In this document: positions 1 through 8,043 of the stretch, piece by piece
How positions within the stretch are numbered: position 1 is the first letter of the stretch
Layout: every line of letters starts with the position of its first letter
From: Clostridiales bacterium
GTDB taxonomy: Bacteria; Bacillota; Clostridia; Peptostreptococcales; Anaerovoracaceae
NCBI GenBank assembly: GCA_009778415.1
Contig: WRJV01000341.1
Span: 1 to 29,785, forward strand
Reading direction: 5' to 3'
Length of the DNA: 29,785 nucleotides
Notes under the pieces: generated by a model
Database searches by the model: none
The model's input: the letters and a program-made list of their open reading frames with translations, nothing else
What the model was told of the DNA's origin: nothing
Position numbers and translations under genes: made by a program

Positions 1-1077
1 AATTTCGCAGCCGAATTTTTTCGCGAACTCAAAGTCGCGCTGGTCGTGGGCGGGCACAGCCATGATCGCGCCGGTTCCGTAGTCCATCAGGACGTAATCG
101 GATATGAAGATCGGCACTTTCTTTCCGTTCAGCGGGTTTGTCGAATGCCTGCCGATAAACACCCCGGTTTTTTCATTTGCCGTTGAAGTCCTCTCTATGT
201 CGCTCAAATGCTGGACTTTTTCTATGTAGTCGAGGGTTTCCCCCTCGAAAGCCGTCCCCTCGACAAGTTTTTTGACATAGGGGTGCTCGGGTGAAAGGAC
301 CATGTACGTCACCCCGTAGAGAGTGTCCGGCCTCGTCGTGAATATCCTCAGCTTCTCTCCGAAACCGTCTATCTCAAAATCGACGTCTGCGCCGATGCTC
401 TTCCCAATCCAGTTTTTCTGCATCACCTTGACTTTTTGCGGCCACCCGGGAAGCTTGTCCAGGTTGGAAAGGAGCCTCTCCGCGTAGTCCGTGATCTTGA
501 AGTACCACTGGGAGAGCTCTTTTTTGCCCACCAGCGTGCCGCAGCGCTCGCACTTGCCCTCGACTACCTGCTCGTTTGCGAGCACTGTTTTGCAGCTCGG
601 GCACCAGTTGACGGGGTTTTCCTTCTTGTACGCTAGCCCTTTGTTGAAGAGCTGTATGAAAATCCACTGCATCCACCTGTAGTAACCGGGGTGGCAGGTC
701 GCGACTTCCCTGTCCCAGTCGTAGGACAGCCCAAGCTGCTTCAGCTGCCCGCGCATCTCTTCGATGTGGGTCCACGTCCAGATGTCGGGCGGGATGTTGT
801 TTTTTATCGCCGCGTTCTCCGCCGGCAGCCCAAAGGCGTCCCAGCCCATGGGGTGGAGCACGTTGTAGCCGTTCATGACTTTGAACCTGGACACCACGTC
901 ACCGATGGTGTAGTTCCTCACATGCCCCATGTGAATTTTGCCTGAAGGGTACGGAAACATTTCGAGGACGTAGTATTTTTCCTTGCTTATGTCCTCGAAG
1001 GTCTTGAAAACACCCGTTTCCTCCCACCTCAGCTGCCATTTGGACTCGATTTCGCCAAAATTGTATTTTTTATTCAT
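1..1077 (-). CDS. leuS: Leucyl-tRNA synthetase, N-terminal part (runs off window)
   Basis: Charges tRNA-Leu with leucine in the cytoplasm. The first 359 codons are present and remain open to the left window edge. Visible are the class I signature PYPSGKIHMGH, a paired CPSC / CERC cysteine set typical of the zinc-binding insert, and the start of the CP1 editing domain (TTRPDTLYG, and AVPAHDQRD near the edge). The ATG at 1077 overlaps the rsfS stop by 8 bases. A second in-frame ATG lies 6 bases upstream at 1083, but it sits only two bases from the AGG of the likely ribosome site, so 1077 is preferred. Last visible gene of the long minus-strand operon; no promoter of its own is seen. Confidence 0.97.
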   Translation of the reverse strand, partial: MNKKYNFGEIESKWQLRWEETGVFKTFEDISKEKYYVLEMFPYPSGKIHMGHVRNYTIGDVVSRFKVMNGYNVLHPMGWDAFGLPAENAAIKNNIPPDIWTWTHIEEMRGQLKQLGLSYDWDREVATCHPGYYRWMQWIFIQLFNKGLAYKKENPVNWCPSCKTVLANEQVVEGKCERCGTLVGKKELSQWYFKITDYAERLLSNLDKLPGWPQKVKVMQKNWIGKSIGADVDFEIDGFGEKLRIFTTRPDTLYGVTYMVLSPEHPYVKKLVEGTAFEGETLDYIEKVQHLSDIERTSTANEKTGVFIGRHSTNPLNGKKVPIFISDYVLMDYGTGAIMAVPAHDQRDFEFAKKFGCEI

Positions 1078-1423
1078 CTTCATCACCTATGCTGATTGAC
1101 TCGCAGTCTCCCCAAACTTTTTCTATGCTGTAGCGCTCCCTCATGTCCAAAGTAAGTATGTTTATGATGACATCGCCGTAATCCATCAAAATCCACCCTG
1201 ACGCCTGCTTGCCCTCAATGTTCTTGACAATTACCCCTTCCTTGGCCAGAAGGTCTTCGACATCCTCGCTGAGGGCGCCTATCTGCCGTTCAGAACTGCC
1301 TGACGCCAGCACAAAGTAGTCCGCAAACGACGATTTTGCGCCGATGTCGATTATAGCCACGTCCAGAGCCTTCTTCCTGTCGAGGAATTTCGCGGAAAAC
1401 AAGGCGATTTCTTTACTGTCCAT
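1070..1423 (-). CDS. rsfS: Ribosomal silencing factor RsfS
   Basis: RsfS (Iojap/RsfA family, 117 residues, normal length) binds ribosomal protein uL14 and blocks subunit joining when nutrients are scarce. Family features are the segment DYFVLASGSSERQ and the motif SGWILMDYGDVIINI near the C-terminus. The ATG follows AAAGGAGG at a good distance and overlaps the yqeK stop by 11 bases; its own stop overlaps leuS. The neighbour order nadD-yqeK-rsfS is the classic Firmicute arrangement, which supports the call. Translation is probably coupled to yqeK. Confidence 0.96.
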   Translation of the reverse strand: MDSKEIALFSAKFLDRKKALDVAIIDIGAKSSFADYFVLASGSSERQIGALSEDVEDLLAKEGVIVKNIEGKQASGWILMDYGDVIINILTLDMRERYSIEKVWGDCESISIGDEDE

Positions 1424-1979
1424 TGTATCCTCCTTTTTTGTCTAAATAGTCGATCGCTGACAATGTGTCTTCGTCGAGGAAAAACCCGTTGCCCCTGATG
1501 TACTTGAGTGTGCTGTGCATAGAAAGCAAAACGGCTTGGTCGAGGTCCTGGTAGGCCATGTTCCTGATTTCTTTCACGCCGGGGTAGTCCCTCCCCGGTT
1601 CAATGGCGTCAGCCAGGTACATTATTTTTTCCAGCTCTGACATGTGCGCCCTGCCCGTGGTGTGGTACCTGACCGCATTCAAGACGTCGTCGTCGCTTAT
1701 GCCGTAGTCCCGTTCCATGATAAGCGCAGCCAGTTTCCCATGGGCAAGGTTTGAGTTGTCCAGGTATTTCTTGTCCATGTCAAGGTGCCTGACGTAAAAA
1801 TTCAGTATCCTGTCCGGCATCCCCCTGAACATGTCGTGGAAAAGCGCCGCCGTGCCTGCTTTGTCTTCGTCAGCCCCGTAATGCCTTGCCAGCGCTTTCG
1901 CTGTTTTGCAGACATCGTAAGTGTGCTTCTTTCTCTTTTCAGAAAAGTTTTTCTCTATATACTCCTCAATACAGTCCAT
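1413..1979 (-). CDS. yqeK: YqeK-type HD hydrolase (diadenosine tetraphosphatase family)
   Basis: HD-domain metal-dependent phosphohydrolase. Characterised YqeK proteins split diadenosine tetraphosphate symmetrically into ADP. The 188-residue protein shows the HD motif in ALFHDMFRGM, a further metal-binding HGKLAAL and the family signature YLADAIEPGRDYPG. An upstream in-frame start at 2015 would add 12 residues, but it lies inside nadD without a clear ribosome site. The ATG at 1979 preceded by AGGGC gives the usual N-terminus (MDCIEEYIEK). It overlaps nadD by 14 bases and rsfS by 11. The catalytic activity is inferred from the family. Confidence 0.93.
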   Translation of the reverse strand: MDCIEEYIEKNFSEKRKKHTYDVCKTAKALARHYGADEDKAGTAALFHDMFRGMPDRILNFYVRHLDMDKKYLDNSNLAHGKLAALIMERDYGISDDDVLNAVRYHTTGRAHMSELEKIMYLADAIEPGRDYPGVKEIRNMAYQDLDQAVLLSMHSTLKYIRGNGFFLDEDTLSAIDYLDKKGGYNGQ

Positions 1980-2568
1980 TTGCCCTGATATACCTTTCAA
2001 CTTCGGCAGGCACAAACCTGCAGAAGCCTTTTCCCGTTCTTAACATTTCTCTTATTTCTGTAGAAGAAACAGGCACCTGCCTGTTGCACACAGTCGTCAC
2101 CTTTGCGTTGCGCGACTCCACAAGCCTTGCTATAAACTGCTGCAGTTCTTCATTCCTGTAGCCTGGCCGTGTGCCCGCTATGAACGAATAGCAATCGACC
2201 AGCTCTTCAAAGTTTTTCCATTTTTCCAGCTTGAGGAAGGCGTCGGCACCGAGAATGAACGATACGTCCGCATCTTCTCCATAAAGCTGTTTTATTTCCC
2301 GAAGGGTGTCTGCCGTGTACGATATGCCACCCTTTTTAATTTCGATGTCAGAAACCAAAACATTGCTGTCATGTTCAAATGCCAGGTTTGCCATGTTGTA
2401 CCGGTGCTCGCCGGCCGCTGCCTGCTGTTCCCTCTTGAAGGGCTGCCCGCCCACGGGGACCACTATCACTTGGTCGAGCATGCATTCGGAAATCGCCTGC
2501 CTTGCAAGGTAGACGTGCCCTATATGGGGAGGGTCGAAGGACCCTCCGAACACGCCTATCCTATTCAT
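1966..2568 (-). CDS. nadD: Nicotinate-nucleotide adenylyltransferase
   Basis: NadD transfers AMP from ATP to nicotinate mononucleotide, the penultimate step of NAD synthesis. The 200-residue protein starts with the nucleotidyltransferase signature GGSFDPPHIGH (HxGH). It contains SFILGADAFLKLEKW and ends with the SSTEIREML motif that contacts ATP. The ATG overlaps the aspS stop by 8 bases (ATGAATAG), implying coupled translation. In most Firmicutes nadD follows obg and yhbY; here it follows aspS. The nicotinamidase-like gene at 15929-16450 could feed the same pathway. Confidence 0.96.
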   Translation of the reverse strand: MNRIGVFGGSFDPPHIGHVYLARQAISECMLDQVIVVPVGGQPFKREQQAAAGEHRYNMANLAFEHDSNVLVSDIEIKKGGISYTADTLREIKQLYGEDADVSFILGADAFLKLEKWKNFEELVDCYSFIAGTRPGYRNEELQQFIARLVESRNAKVTTVCNRQVPVSSTEIREMLRTGKGFCRFVPAEVERYIRANGLY

Positions 2569-4342
2569 CGGCCTTTTCCGGCGCCAGCGCTATGCCCAGT
2601 TCTTCCATCTGCTCCGGCGCCGCAACCGACGGAGCCTCGCAGACCATGCACTGCGCCGCCTGGTTTTTCGGGAAAGCTATCACTTCCCTTATGCTGTGCT
2701 GGCCGGAAAGCAGCATCGCGATCCTGTCGAAGCCGTAAGCGATGCCACCGTGAGGGGGCGTCCCGTACTTGAACGCTTCGATCAAAAACCCGAACTTCTG
2801 CTCAACTTCTGCGTTGCTCATCCCGAGAGCCGCAAACATCTTCTTCTGGAGGTTTTTGTCGTGGATTCTTATGCTTCCGCCGCCGAGCTCAACGCCGTTC
2901 AGCACCATGTCGTATGCCAGCGCCTTCACTTTGCCCGGCTGCGTGCCGAGCATGTGAGCCTCAGACAGCCTCGGGGACGTGAACGGATGGTGCATTGCAG
3001 AGTACTTTCCGGTTTCTTCGTCGAACTCAAGGAGCGGGAAATCCACCACCCACAGGAATTCGTATTTCGAGTCGTCCAGCAGCCCCAGCTTTCCCGCAAT
3101 GTCCCTTCTCAGGAACCCAAGGCTGTCAAATACGGTCTTCGGCTTGTCGGCTACGATCAGTATCAGGTCTCCGGCGCCGGCCGGGAATACGTCGCAGATT
3201 TTCTGCAGCCTCTCTTGGTCGAAAAACTTGCCCAGTGACGATGCTATCTCGCCTTCGGCCACTTTTATCGCAAAAAGCCCCTTCGCTCCGTAGTGCTTTA
3301 TCGCCGTCAGCATTTTGTCGATGTCTTTCCTGCTGAATTTCTCAGCGGCGCCTTCGATGTTGATGCCCCTTACGTCGCCGCCGCTTTCCAGCACGTCGTT
3401 GAAAACTTGGAATTCTGAGCCTGCAACTGCGTCGTTCAGCTTTTTCAGCTCAAACCCGAAGCGGAGGTCAGGCTTGTCGCTTCCAAACCTTTCCATCGCT
3501 TCGTCAAAAGCCAGCCTCGGAAACGGTGTATTTATGTCCACCTGCTTGATGTCCTTGAGCAGTTTTTTCATGTAGCCTTCCTGCACTTCGATCACGCTGT
3601 CCACGTCGACGAACGACATCTCAATATCCACCTGAGTGAACTCGGGCTGCCTGTCCGCCCGCAGGTCTTCGTCCCTGAAGCACTTCACAATCTGGTAGTA
3701 CCTGTCCGTCCCCCCCACCATGAGCAGCTGCTTGAACATTTGCGGCGACTGTGGCAATGCATAAAACTGCCCTCTGTTCACCCTGCTCGGGACTAGGTAG
3801 TCCCTTGCGCCCTCCGGCGTCGGTTTGATCAGGACCGGGGTTTCCACTTCGGTGAACCCGCAGCTGTCGAAGTATTCCCGCGTCGCTTTTGCAATGTTGT
3901 GCCTGAATGTAAGGTTTTGCTGCATCCCATGCTTCCGAAGGTCAAGGTACCTGTACTTCAGCCTCAGATTGTCGTCCACCTTGTCGTCGTCTTTGATGTA
4001 TATGGGAGGGGTTTCTGCCTCTGAATAGATTACTAGGCTGTCTGCCGCGATTTCTATGTCGCCCGTTGGGAGTTGCGGGTTTTTTGATTGCCGCTCCCTG
4101 ACCGTCCCCTTCACTCCCACAACGTACTCGCTGCGCAAGCCGTCGGCTCTTTCAAACAGCTCTTTGGGCACGGAATCGTCAAAGACGACCTGCGTAATGC
4201 CTGTCTTGTCCCTAATGTCGCAAAATATGAGGCCCCCAAGGTTCCTGCGCTTTTGCACCCATCCGTTCAGGGCGACCCTTTCCCCTGCATTGCCGGCGTT
4301 TAGCGCGCCGCACATGTGCGTCCTCTTGTACAATTCTTCCAT
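2561..4342 (-). CDS. aspS: Aspartyl-tRNA synthetase (bacterial type)
   Basis: Class II synthetase of 593 residues, the usual bacterial length including the GAD insert. The N-terminal OB-fold anticodon-binding domain contains the segment GWVQKRRNLGG. Class II motif 2 is CFRDEDLRADRQPEFTQ, the Asp-specific QSPQ follows PSRVNRGQFYALP, and motif 3 is AYGFDRIAMLL near the C-terminus. FLWVVDFPLLE and HHPFTSP are also typical. The start lies 15 bases after hisS behind GGGAGG. Whether it is discriminating (Asp only) or also charges tRNA-Asn cannot be settled from this window. Confidence 0.98.
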   Translation of the reverse strand: MEELYKRTHMCGALNAGNAGERVALNGWVQKRRNLGGLIFCDIRDKTGITQVVFDDSVPKELFERADGLRSEYVVGVKGTVRERQSKNPQLPTGDIEIAADSLVIYSEAETPPIYIKDDDKVDDNLRLKYRYLDLRKHGMQQNLTFRHNIAKATREYFDSCGFTEVETPVLIKPTPEGARDYLVPSRVNRGQFYALPQSPQMFKQLLMVGGTDRYYQIVKCFRDEDLRADRQPEFTQVDIEMSFVDVDSVIEVQEGYMKKLLKDIKQVDINTPFPRLAFDEAMERFGSDKPDLRFGFELKKLNDAVAGSEFQVFNDVLESGGDVRGINIEGAAEKFSRKDIDKMLTAIKHYGAKGLFAIKVAEGEIASSLGKFFDQERLQKICDVFPAGAGDLILIVADKPKTVFDSLGFLRRDIAGKLGLLDDSKYEFLWVVDFPLLEFDEETGKYSAMHHPFTSPRLSEAHMLGTQPGKVKALAYDMVLNGVELGGGSIRIHDKNLQKKMFAALGMSNAEVEQKFGFLIEAFKYGTPPHGGIAYGFDRIAMLLSGQHSIREVIAFPKNQAAQCMVCEAPSVAAPEQMEELGIALAPEKADE

Positions 4343-4357
4343 CTTCGCCTCCCAGGC

Positions 4358-5611
4358 CTATCCCTTAACTTCCTTTACAATGTCCTCGATCGGAATCAAG
4401 CGCTGCTCTGACGTGGACATTTTTTTGAGCGACGCCTTCCCTTCGGCAAGCTCATTGTCGCCAATTACCACGGTATAGTTTGCGTTTATCCTGTCGGCGT
4501 ACTTGAACTGCCCCTTTATGTTCCTGCTCAGGGTGTCCATCTCCACGCTGAGCCCCTGCTTCCTTAGTTCCCTCGTCAGCCCGAGGCCGAATTTTTTTGC
4601 GTTGTCGCCCATTACCGCGACGAAGATGTCGAGTGGGCTGGGTTCCGATATGGCAACGCCGTTTGATTCCATCACGAGCAGCAGGCGCTCGATGCCGAGG
4701 CCAAACCCGATCCCGGGTATCGCCGGCCCGCCAAGTTGCTCCATCAGGTTGTCGTACCTGCCCCCGCCGCATATGGTGCCTTGCGCTCCGATGTTGTTGG
4801 ACACGAATTCAAAAGCGGTCTTCGTGTAGTAGTCCAGCCCCCTGACGATGCCCGGATCGACCGTAAAATCGATGCCCATCGCAGTAAGGTCTGTCTGCAG
4901 GTCTTCAAAAGCGTCTTTGCATTCGTCGCAGAGGTAGTCTATCATAAGCGGCGCACCGCCTACGAGACCTTGGCACACCGGGGATTTGCAGTCAAGTATC
5001 CTGAGCGGGTTCCTGTTGTACCTCCCTTTGCACGTGTCGCACAAGTCGTCGTACTTCTCCTTGAGGAACTCCCGGAGCGCCGCCCGGTGCTCTTTCCTGC
5101 ATTTTGAGCACCCTATGCTGTTGATCCGAAGTTCCACGTCCTTTATCCCGAGCCTGGCGATGAAGTCGTTGCCGAGGGAGATTACCTCGGCGTCCGCCAT
5201 CATGTCGCCGGTGCCGAATATCTCAACGCCGAACTGGTGGAACTCCCTGAGCCTTCCCGACTGCGGCTTCTCGTAGCGGAAGCATGGTATGTTGTAGTAA
5301 ACCTTTGTCGGTTGAACTTCAGCGTACAGCTTGTGCTCCACAAAGGCCCTCACAGCCGGCGTCGTCCCTTCCGGCTTTAGAGTGACGCTCCTGTTGGCGT
5401 AGTCTTCAAAAGTGTACATCTGTTTGTCGACTATGTCGGTCGTGTCCCCCACCCCCTTCGTAAAGAGCTCCGTATGCTCAAAGACAGGCGTGCGGATTTC
5501 CTTGAATCCATAGGCGGTGCAAATATCGTGAAAGGCTTTCTCCACGTAGTGCCATTTGTATATTTGGTCCGGTAGTACATCCTTCGTTCCCTTTGGCGAA
5601 TTAGTCAGCAT
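4358..5611 (-). CDS. hisS: Histidyl-tRNA synthetase
   Basis: Class II synthetase, 417 residues, normal length. Motif 2 is CFRYEKPQSGRLREFHQFG, the histidine-specific loop is RGLDYYTKTAFEF, followed by GGGRYDNL, and motif 3 is GFGLGIERLLLVM. The last hundred residues form the anticodon-binding domain. The insertion domain contains paired cysteines (CSKC, CDTC). The ATG overlaps the hemZ stop by 7 bases. No T-box leader is possible upstream because hemZ abuts directly, so control must come from further up the operon. Confidence 0.98.
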   Translation of the reverse strand: MLTNSPKGTKDVLPDQIYKWHYVEKAFHDICTAYGFKEIRTPVFEHTELFTKGVGDTTDIVDKQMYTFEDYANRSVTLKPEGTTPAVRAFVEHKLYAEVQPTKVYYNIPCFRYEKPQSGRLREFHQFGVEIFGTGDMMADAEVISLGNDFIARLGIKDVELRINSIGCSKCRKEHRAALREFLKEKYDDLCDTCKGRYNRNPLRILDCKSPVCQGLVGGAPLMIDYLCDECKDAFEDLQTDLTAMGIDFTVDPGIVRGLDYYTKTAFEFVSNNIGAQGTICGGGRYDNLMEQLGGPAIPGIGFGLGIERLLLVMESNGVAISEPSPLDIFVAVMGDNAKKFGLGLTRELRKQGLSVEMDTLSRNIKGQFKYADRINANYTVVIGDNELAEGKASLKKMSTSEQRLIPIEDIVKEVKG

Positions 5612-6948
5612 TGTTCTTCTCCTTTCACAAATAGTTTTTCTCTTTTTCTCAAAACCATCTCGTCGATCCTTGCGGTGTATATTTCATAGTTGGACACGTT
5701 CGGTATGCGCTGTAGCCTGTTTTCGCCGCTGTAGTACACCTTTGTAATGCCTCCGGCGCCAAAGGCGGCGATAGTCTGCCTTTCTTCCATAATCCTGATG
5801 TTGTAAATGCCTGCCGTCCCCGGCTTGCACCAGCCGATGTTCTCGTAGCCGCCGGCCATGTGCTTCTGCCTGTACAGGTAGTACGGCGCGTACCCTGCGC
5901 CTGAAAGGGCTTCCCTGGCGGCAGCCAGCATCTCCCTCACGTCCTCGCCGCGCTTGTAGTGGTAGCCGCTGTCGATGTCTATCAGCCTTGATGCCCGCTT
6001 TACTGCCAAAGTATGCACTGTAACGTTATCAGCCCCAAGGCCAATGACCTGATTTACAGTGTCAGCAAATTCTGCTTCGCCCTCCTCGGGGAGCCCGGCT
6101 ATCACGTCCATGTTGATCGCGCCGATGCCTTCGTTCCTGGCTGCGGCAAAAGCTTCCTTTGCGTCTTCCGGCGTATGGGCCCGCCCTATGTGGCCAAGCG
6201 TCCTGCTGTGCATCGACTGCGGGTTTATGCTTATCCTTGTAACGCCGGCGCCCTTGATGATTTTCAGCTTCTCGGGCGTAACCGTGTCGGGGCGGCCCGC
6301 TTCCACTGTAAATTCCCTGACGCCGGACAAATCCAAGTGCTTTTTAATATGGTCGAGAAGCCTCTCCAAATCTGCTGCGCAAAGGACGGTGGGCGTCCCG
6401 CCGCCTATGTACACCGTTTCAGGCTTCATCCCTGCTTCCTTCATCTCGTGCCCGGCAAACTCGATTTCTTTGAACAGCGCCGCAAGGTATTCAAGTATCT
6501 TTGAATCTGCCGCCTGGTACGAAGTGAACGAGCAGTAAAGGCACCGCGTAGGGCAGAAAGGGATGCCGACATACACGCCGATGCTGCCTTCTTCCGGCTT
6601 TTTCAGCACGTTGCGCTGGTATTCGTATACCGAGACGATCAGCTCCGCTTTCTCGGCGCTCAGATAGTATTCGTTTACCAGGGCGTCTACAGCCTCCTGC
6701 CTGCCGCCTTGCTTTTCATAGAGCTCCCCCGCCAGCTTGACCGGCCTGACGCCAGTGAGTATCCCCCACTCGTGCCTCTTGCCGGTCCATTCCGAAAGGC
6801 TGCTGTAGAGTTCCCTCTTCAGCTGGTTTTTGTCCGGCTCGCGTCCGCTGCTCACCGTTATCCTGTATTCTGAAGGCTTCAGGAAAACCTTGACGAGCTC
6901 TTCGTATTCGTACTTGTTCCTGACGCCTTTAAGGTCGATGTCAAACAA
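5605..6948 (-). CDS. hemZ: HemZ-type radical SAM coproporphyrinogen dehydrogenase-like protein
   Basis: Radical SAM protein of the oxygen-independent coproporphyrinogen III oxidase family. The cluster-binding motif is CPTRCLYC (CxxxCxxC) after GVYVGIPF, followed by YIGGGTPTVL. The N-terminal extension of about 160 residues before the radical SAM core and the position upstream of hisS match clostridial HemZ. The best start is a TTG at 6948 inside the end of the upstream hydrolase gene, with GAGG 10 bases before it. At 447 residues it is somewhat shorter than many HemZ proteins. The real substrate is uncertain: anaerobes often lack the rest of a haem pathway. Confidence 0.88.
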   Translation of the reverse strand: MFDIDLKGVRNKYEYEELVKVFLKPSEYRITVSSGREPDKNQLKRELYSSLSEWTGKRHEWGILTGVRPVKLAGELYEKQGGRQEAVDALVNEYYLSAEKAELIVSVYEYQRNVLKKPEEGSIGVYVGIPFCPTRCLYCSFTSYQAADSKILEYLAALFKEIEFAGHEMKEAGMKPETVYIGGGTPTVLCAADLERLLDHIKKHLDLSGVREFTVEAGRPDTVTPEKLKIIKGAGVTRISINPQSMHSRTLGHIGRAHTPEDAKEAFAAARNEGIGAINMDVIAGLPEEGEAEFADTVNQVIGLGADNVTVHTLAVKRASRLIDIDSGYHYKRGEDVREMLAAAREALSGAGYAPYYLYRQKHMAGGYENIGWCKPGTAGIYNIRIMEERQTIAAFGAGGITKVYYSGENRLQRIPNVSNYEIYTARIDEMVLRKREKLFVKGEEQC

Positions 6949-7558
6949 AGGGGTTGTGCCTCATTTCGTAGCCTATCTCGGTTTCTCCCATGTGGCCCGG
7001 GAGCACCCTGGTGTTTTCCGGCAATGCGAACAGTTTTTCATGTATCGATTTCTTGAGCTCATCATAAGAGGAGCCCGGGAAATCCGTTCTGCCGACGCTA
7101 CTGTTGAAAAGGGTGTCGCCGCTGAACAGGCAATCCCCCACGAGCACGCAAAGCCCTCCCGGGGAATGGCCGGGCGTATGGATGAATTTCAAAGACATGC
7201 CCCCTACGCAAAGGACTTCCCCGTCGTCCACGCAAATGTCAGGCTCAAGAGTAATCCCCTCGCCGAAGTAATTAGAAAAATTCATTCCGGCGTCTTTTAG
7301 CATTTCCTTTTCATGGGTTGACGCCACAAGCTTTGCTTCCGGAAATTCGGCAAGGAAAGGCATCACGCCGCCGGTGTGGTCGCTGTGGCCATGGGTCAGC
7401 ACTATGTATACGAGGTCGACTCCGTCCGACCTGATCATATCGGCAAGCGACTTGTCGAACCCTCCGGGGTCCACGAGGAACCCCTTCTTCGCGCTTTCGT
7501 CTGCAACGTAATACGTGTTGACCTCCAGCGGCCCTGTATTGATCATAGATATTTTCAT
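6941..7558 (-). CDS. Metallo-beta-lactamase-fold hydrolase (glyoxalase II-like)
   Basis: Zinc hydrolase of 205 residues in the glyoxalase II / YcbL-like group. The metal motif is THGHSDHTGG (HxHxDH), followed by HTPGHSPGG and FSGDTLF, with a last metal ligand in LPGHMGE. The start chosen is the ATG at 7558, which has GGAGG five bases upstream; an earlier TTG at 7570 overlaps that ribosome site. The same gene is found between dtd and hemZ in many clostridial genomes. The substrate (S-lactoylglutathione analogue or another thioester) is not shown by the sequence. Confidence 0.93.
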   Translation of the reverse strand: MKISMINTGPLEVNTYYVADESAKKGFLVDPGGFDKSLADMIRSDGVDLVYIVLTHGHSDHTGGVMPFLAEFPEAKLVASTHEKEMLKDAGMNFSNYFGEGITLEPDICVDDGEVLCVGGMSLKFIHTPGHSPGGLCVLVGDCLFSGDTLFNSSVGRTDFPGSSYDELKKSIHEKLFALPENTRVLPGHMGETEIGYEMRHNPFV

Positions 7559-7583
7559 AAGCGCCTCCAATCAACGCTTCTTG

Positions 7584-8033
7584 CTAAAACAGTTTTTTGC
7601 TGTCGATTATAATGGTGACGGGCCCGTCGTTGTGTACCCTTACGAGCATCTCTGCCTGAAAGACGCCTTCTTCAACGCCAACGCCGTGTTCTTTCAACAT
7701 GTCAACAAACATGCGGTACAGCTCGTTTGCCTGCTCGGGCCTTGCAGCCTTGATGAAGCTGGGCCTTTTCCCCTTTCTGGCGTCGCCCAGGAGGGTGAAC
7801 TGCGAGACAGCCAAAACGGAGCCGCCCACGTCCTTCACCGAAAGGTTCATCTTGCCCGCGCTGTCCTCGAATATTCTCAGCCCGGCTGTTTTTTCCGCCA
7901 TATAAGCCGCGTCCTGCGCACTGTCTCCGTCCTCCACGCCGAGGAACACAACCAAGCCCTTGCCTATGGCGCCGGCCACTTTCCCGCCTACCGACACGTC
8001 GGCGCCGGAAACCCTTTGAACAACTGCCCTCAT
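7584..8033 (-). CDS. dtd: D-aminoacyl-tRNA deacylase
   Basis: Dtd removes D-amino acids (and glycine mischarged on tRNA-Ala) from tRNA. The 149-residue protein has the two hallmark motifs: SQFTLLGDARKGKRPSF in the middle and NDGPVTI (the Gly-cisPro GP motif) near the C-terminus. The N-terminus MRAVVQRV is typical. It starts 10 bases after relA with an AGGAAG ribosome site lying over the relA end. The relA-dtd pairing is widespread in Firmicutes and puts tRNA proofreading beside the stringent-response enzyme. Confidence 0.97.
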   Translation of the reverse strand: MRAVVQRVSGADVSVGGKVAGAIGKGLVVFLGVEDGDSAQDAAYMAEKTAGLRIFEDSAGKMNLSVKDVGGSVLAVSQFTLLGDARKGKRPSFIKAARPEQANELYRMFVDMLKEHGVGVEEGVFQAEMLVRVHNDGPVTIIIDSKKLF

Positions 8034-8043
8034 AGCTTCTTCC

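Noticed and set aside
4452..4772. 106-codon same-strand frame inside hisS
   Set aside because: Out-of-frame shadow of hisS, Arg-rich, no motif.
5605..5640. T-box leader for hisS/aspS
   Set aside because: hemZ overlaps the hisS start, leaving no room for a leader.
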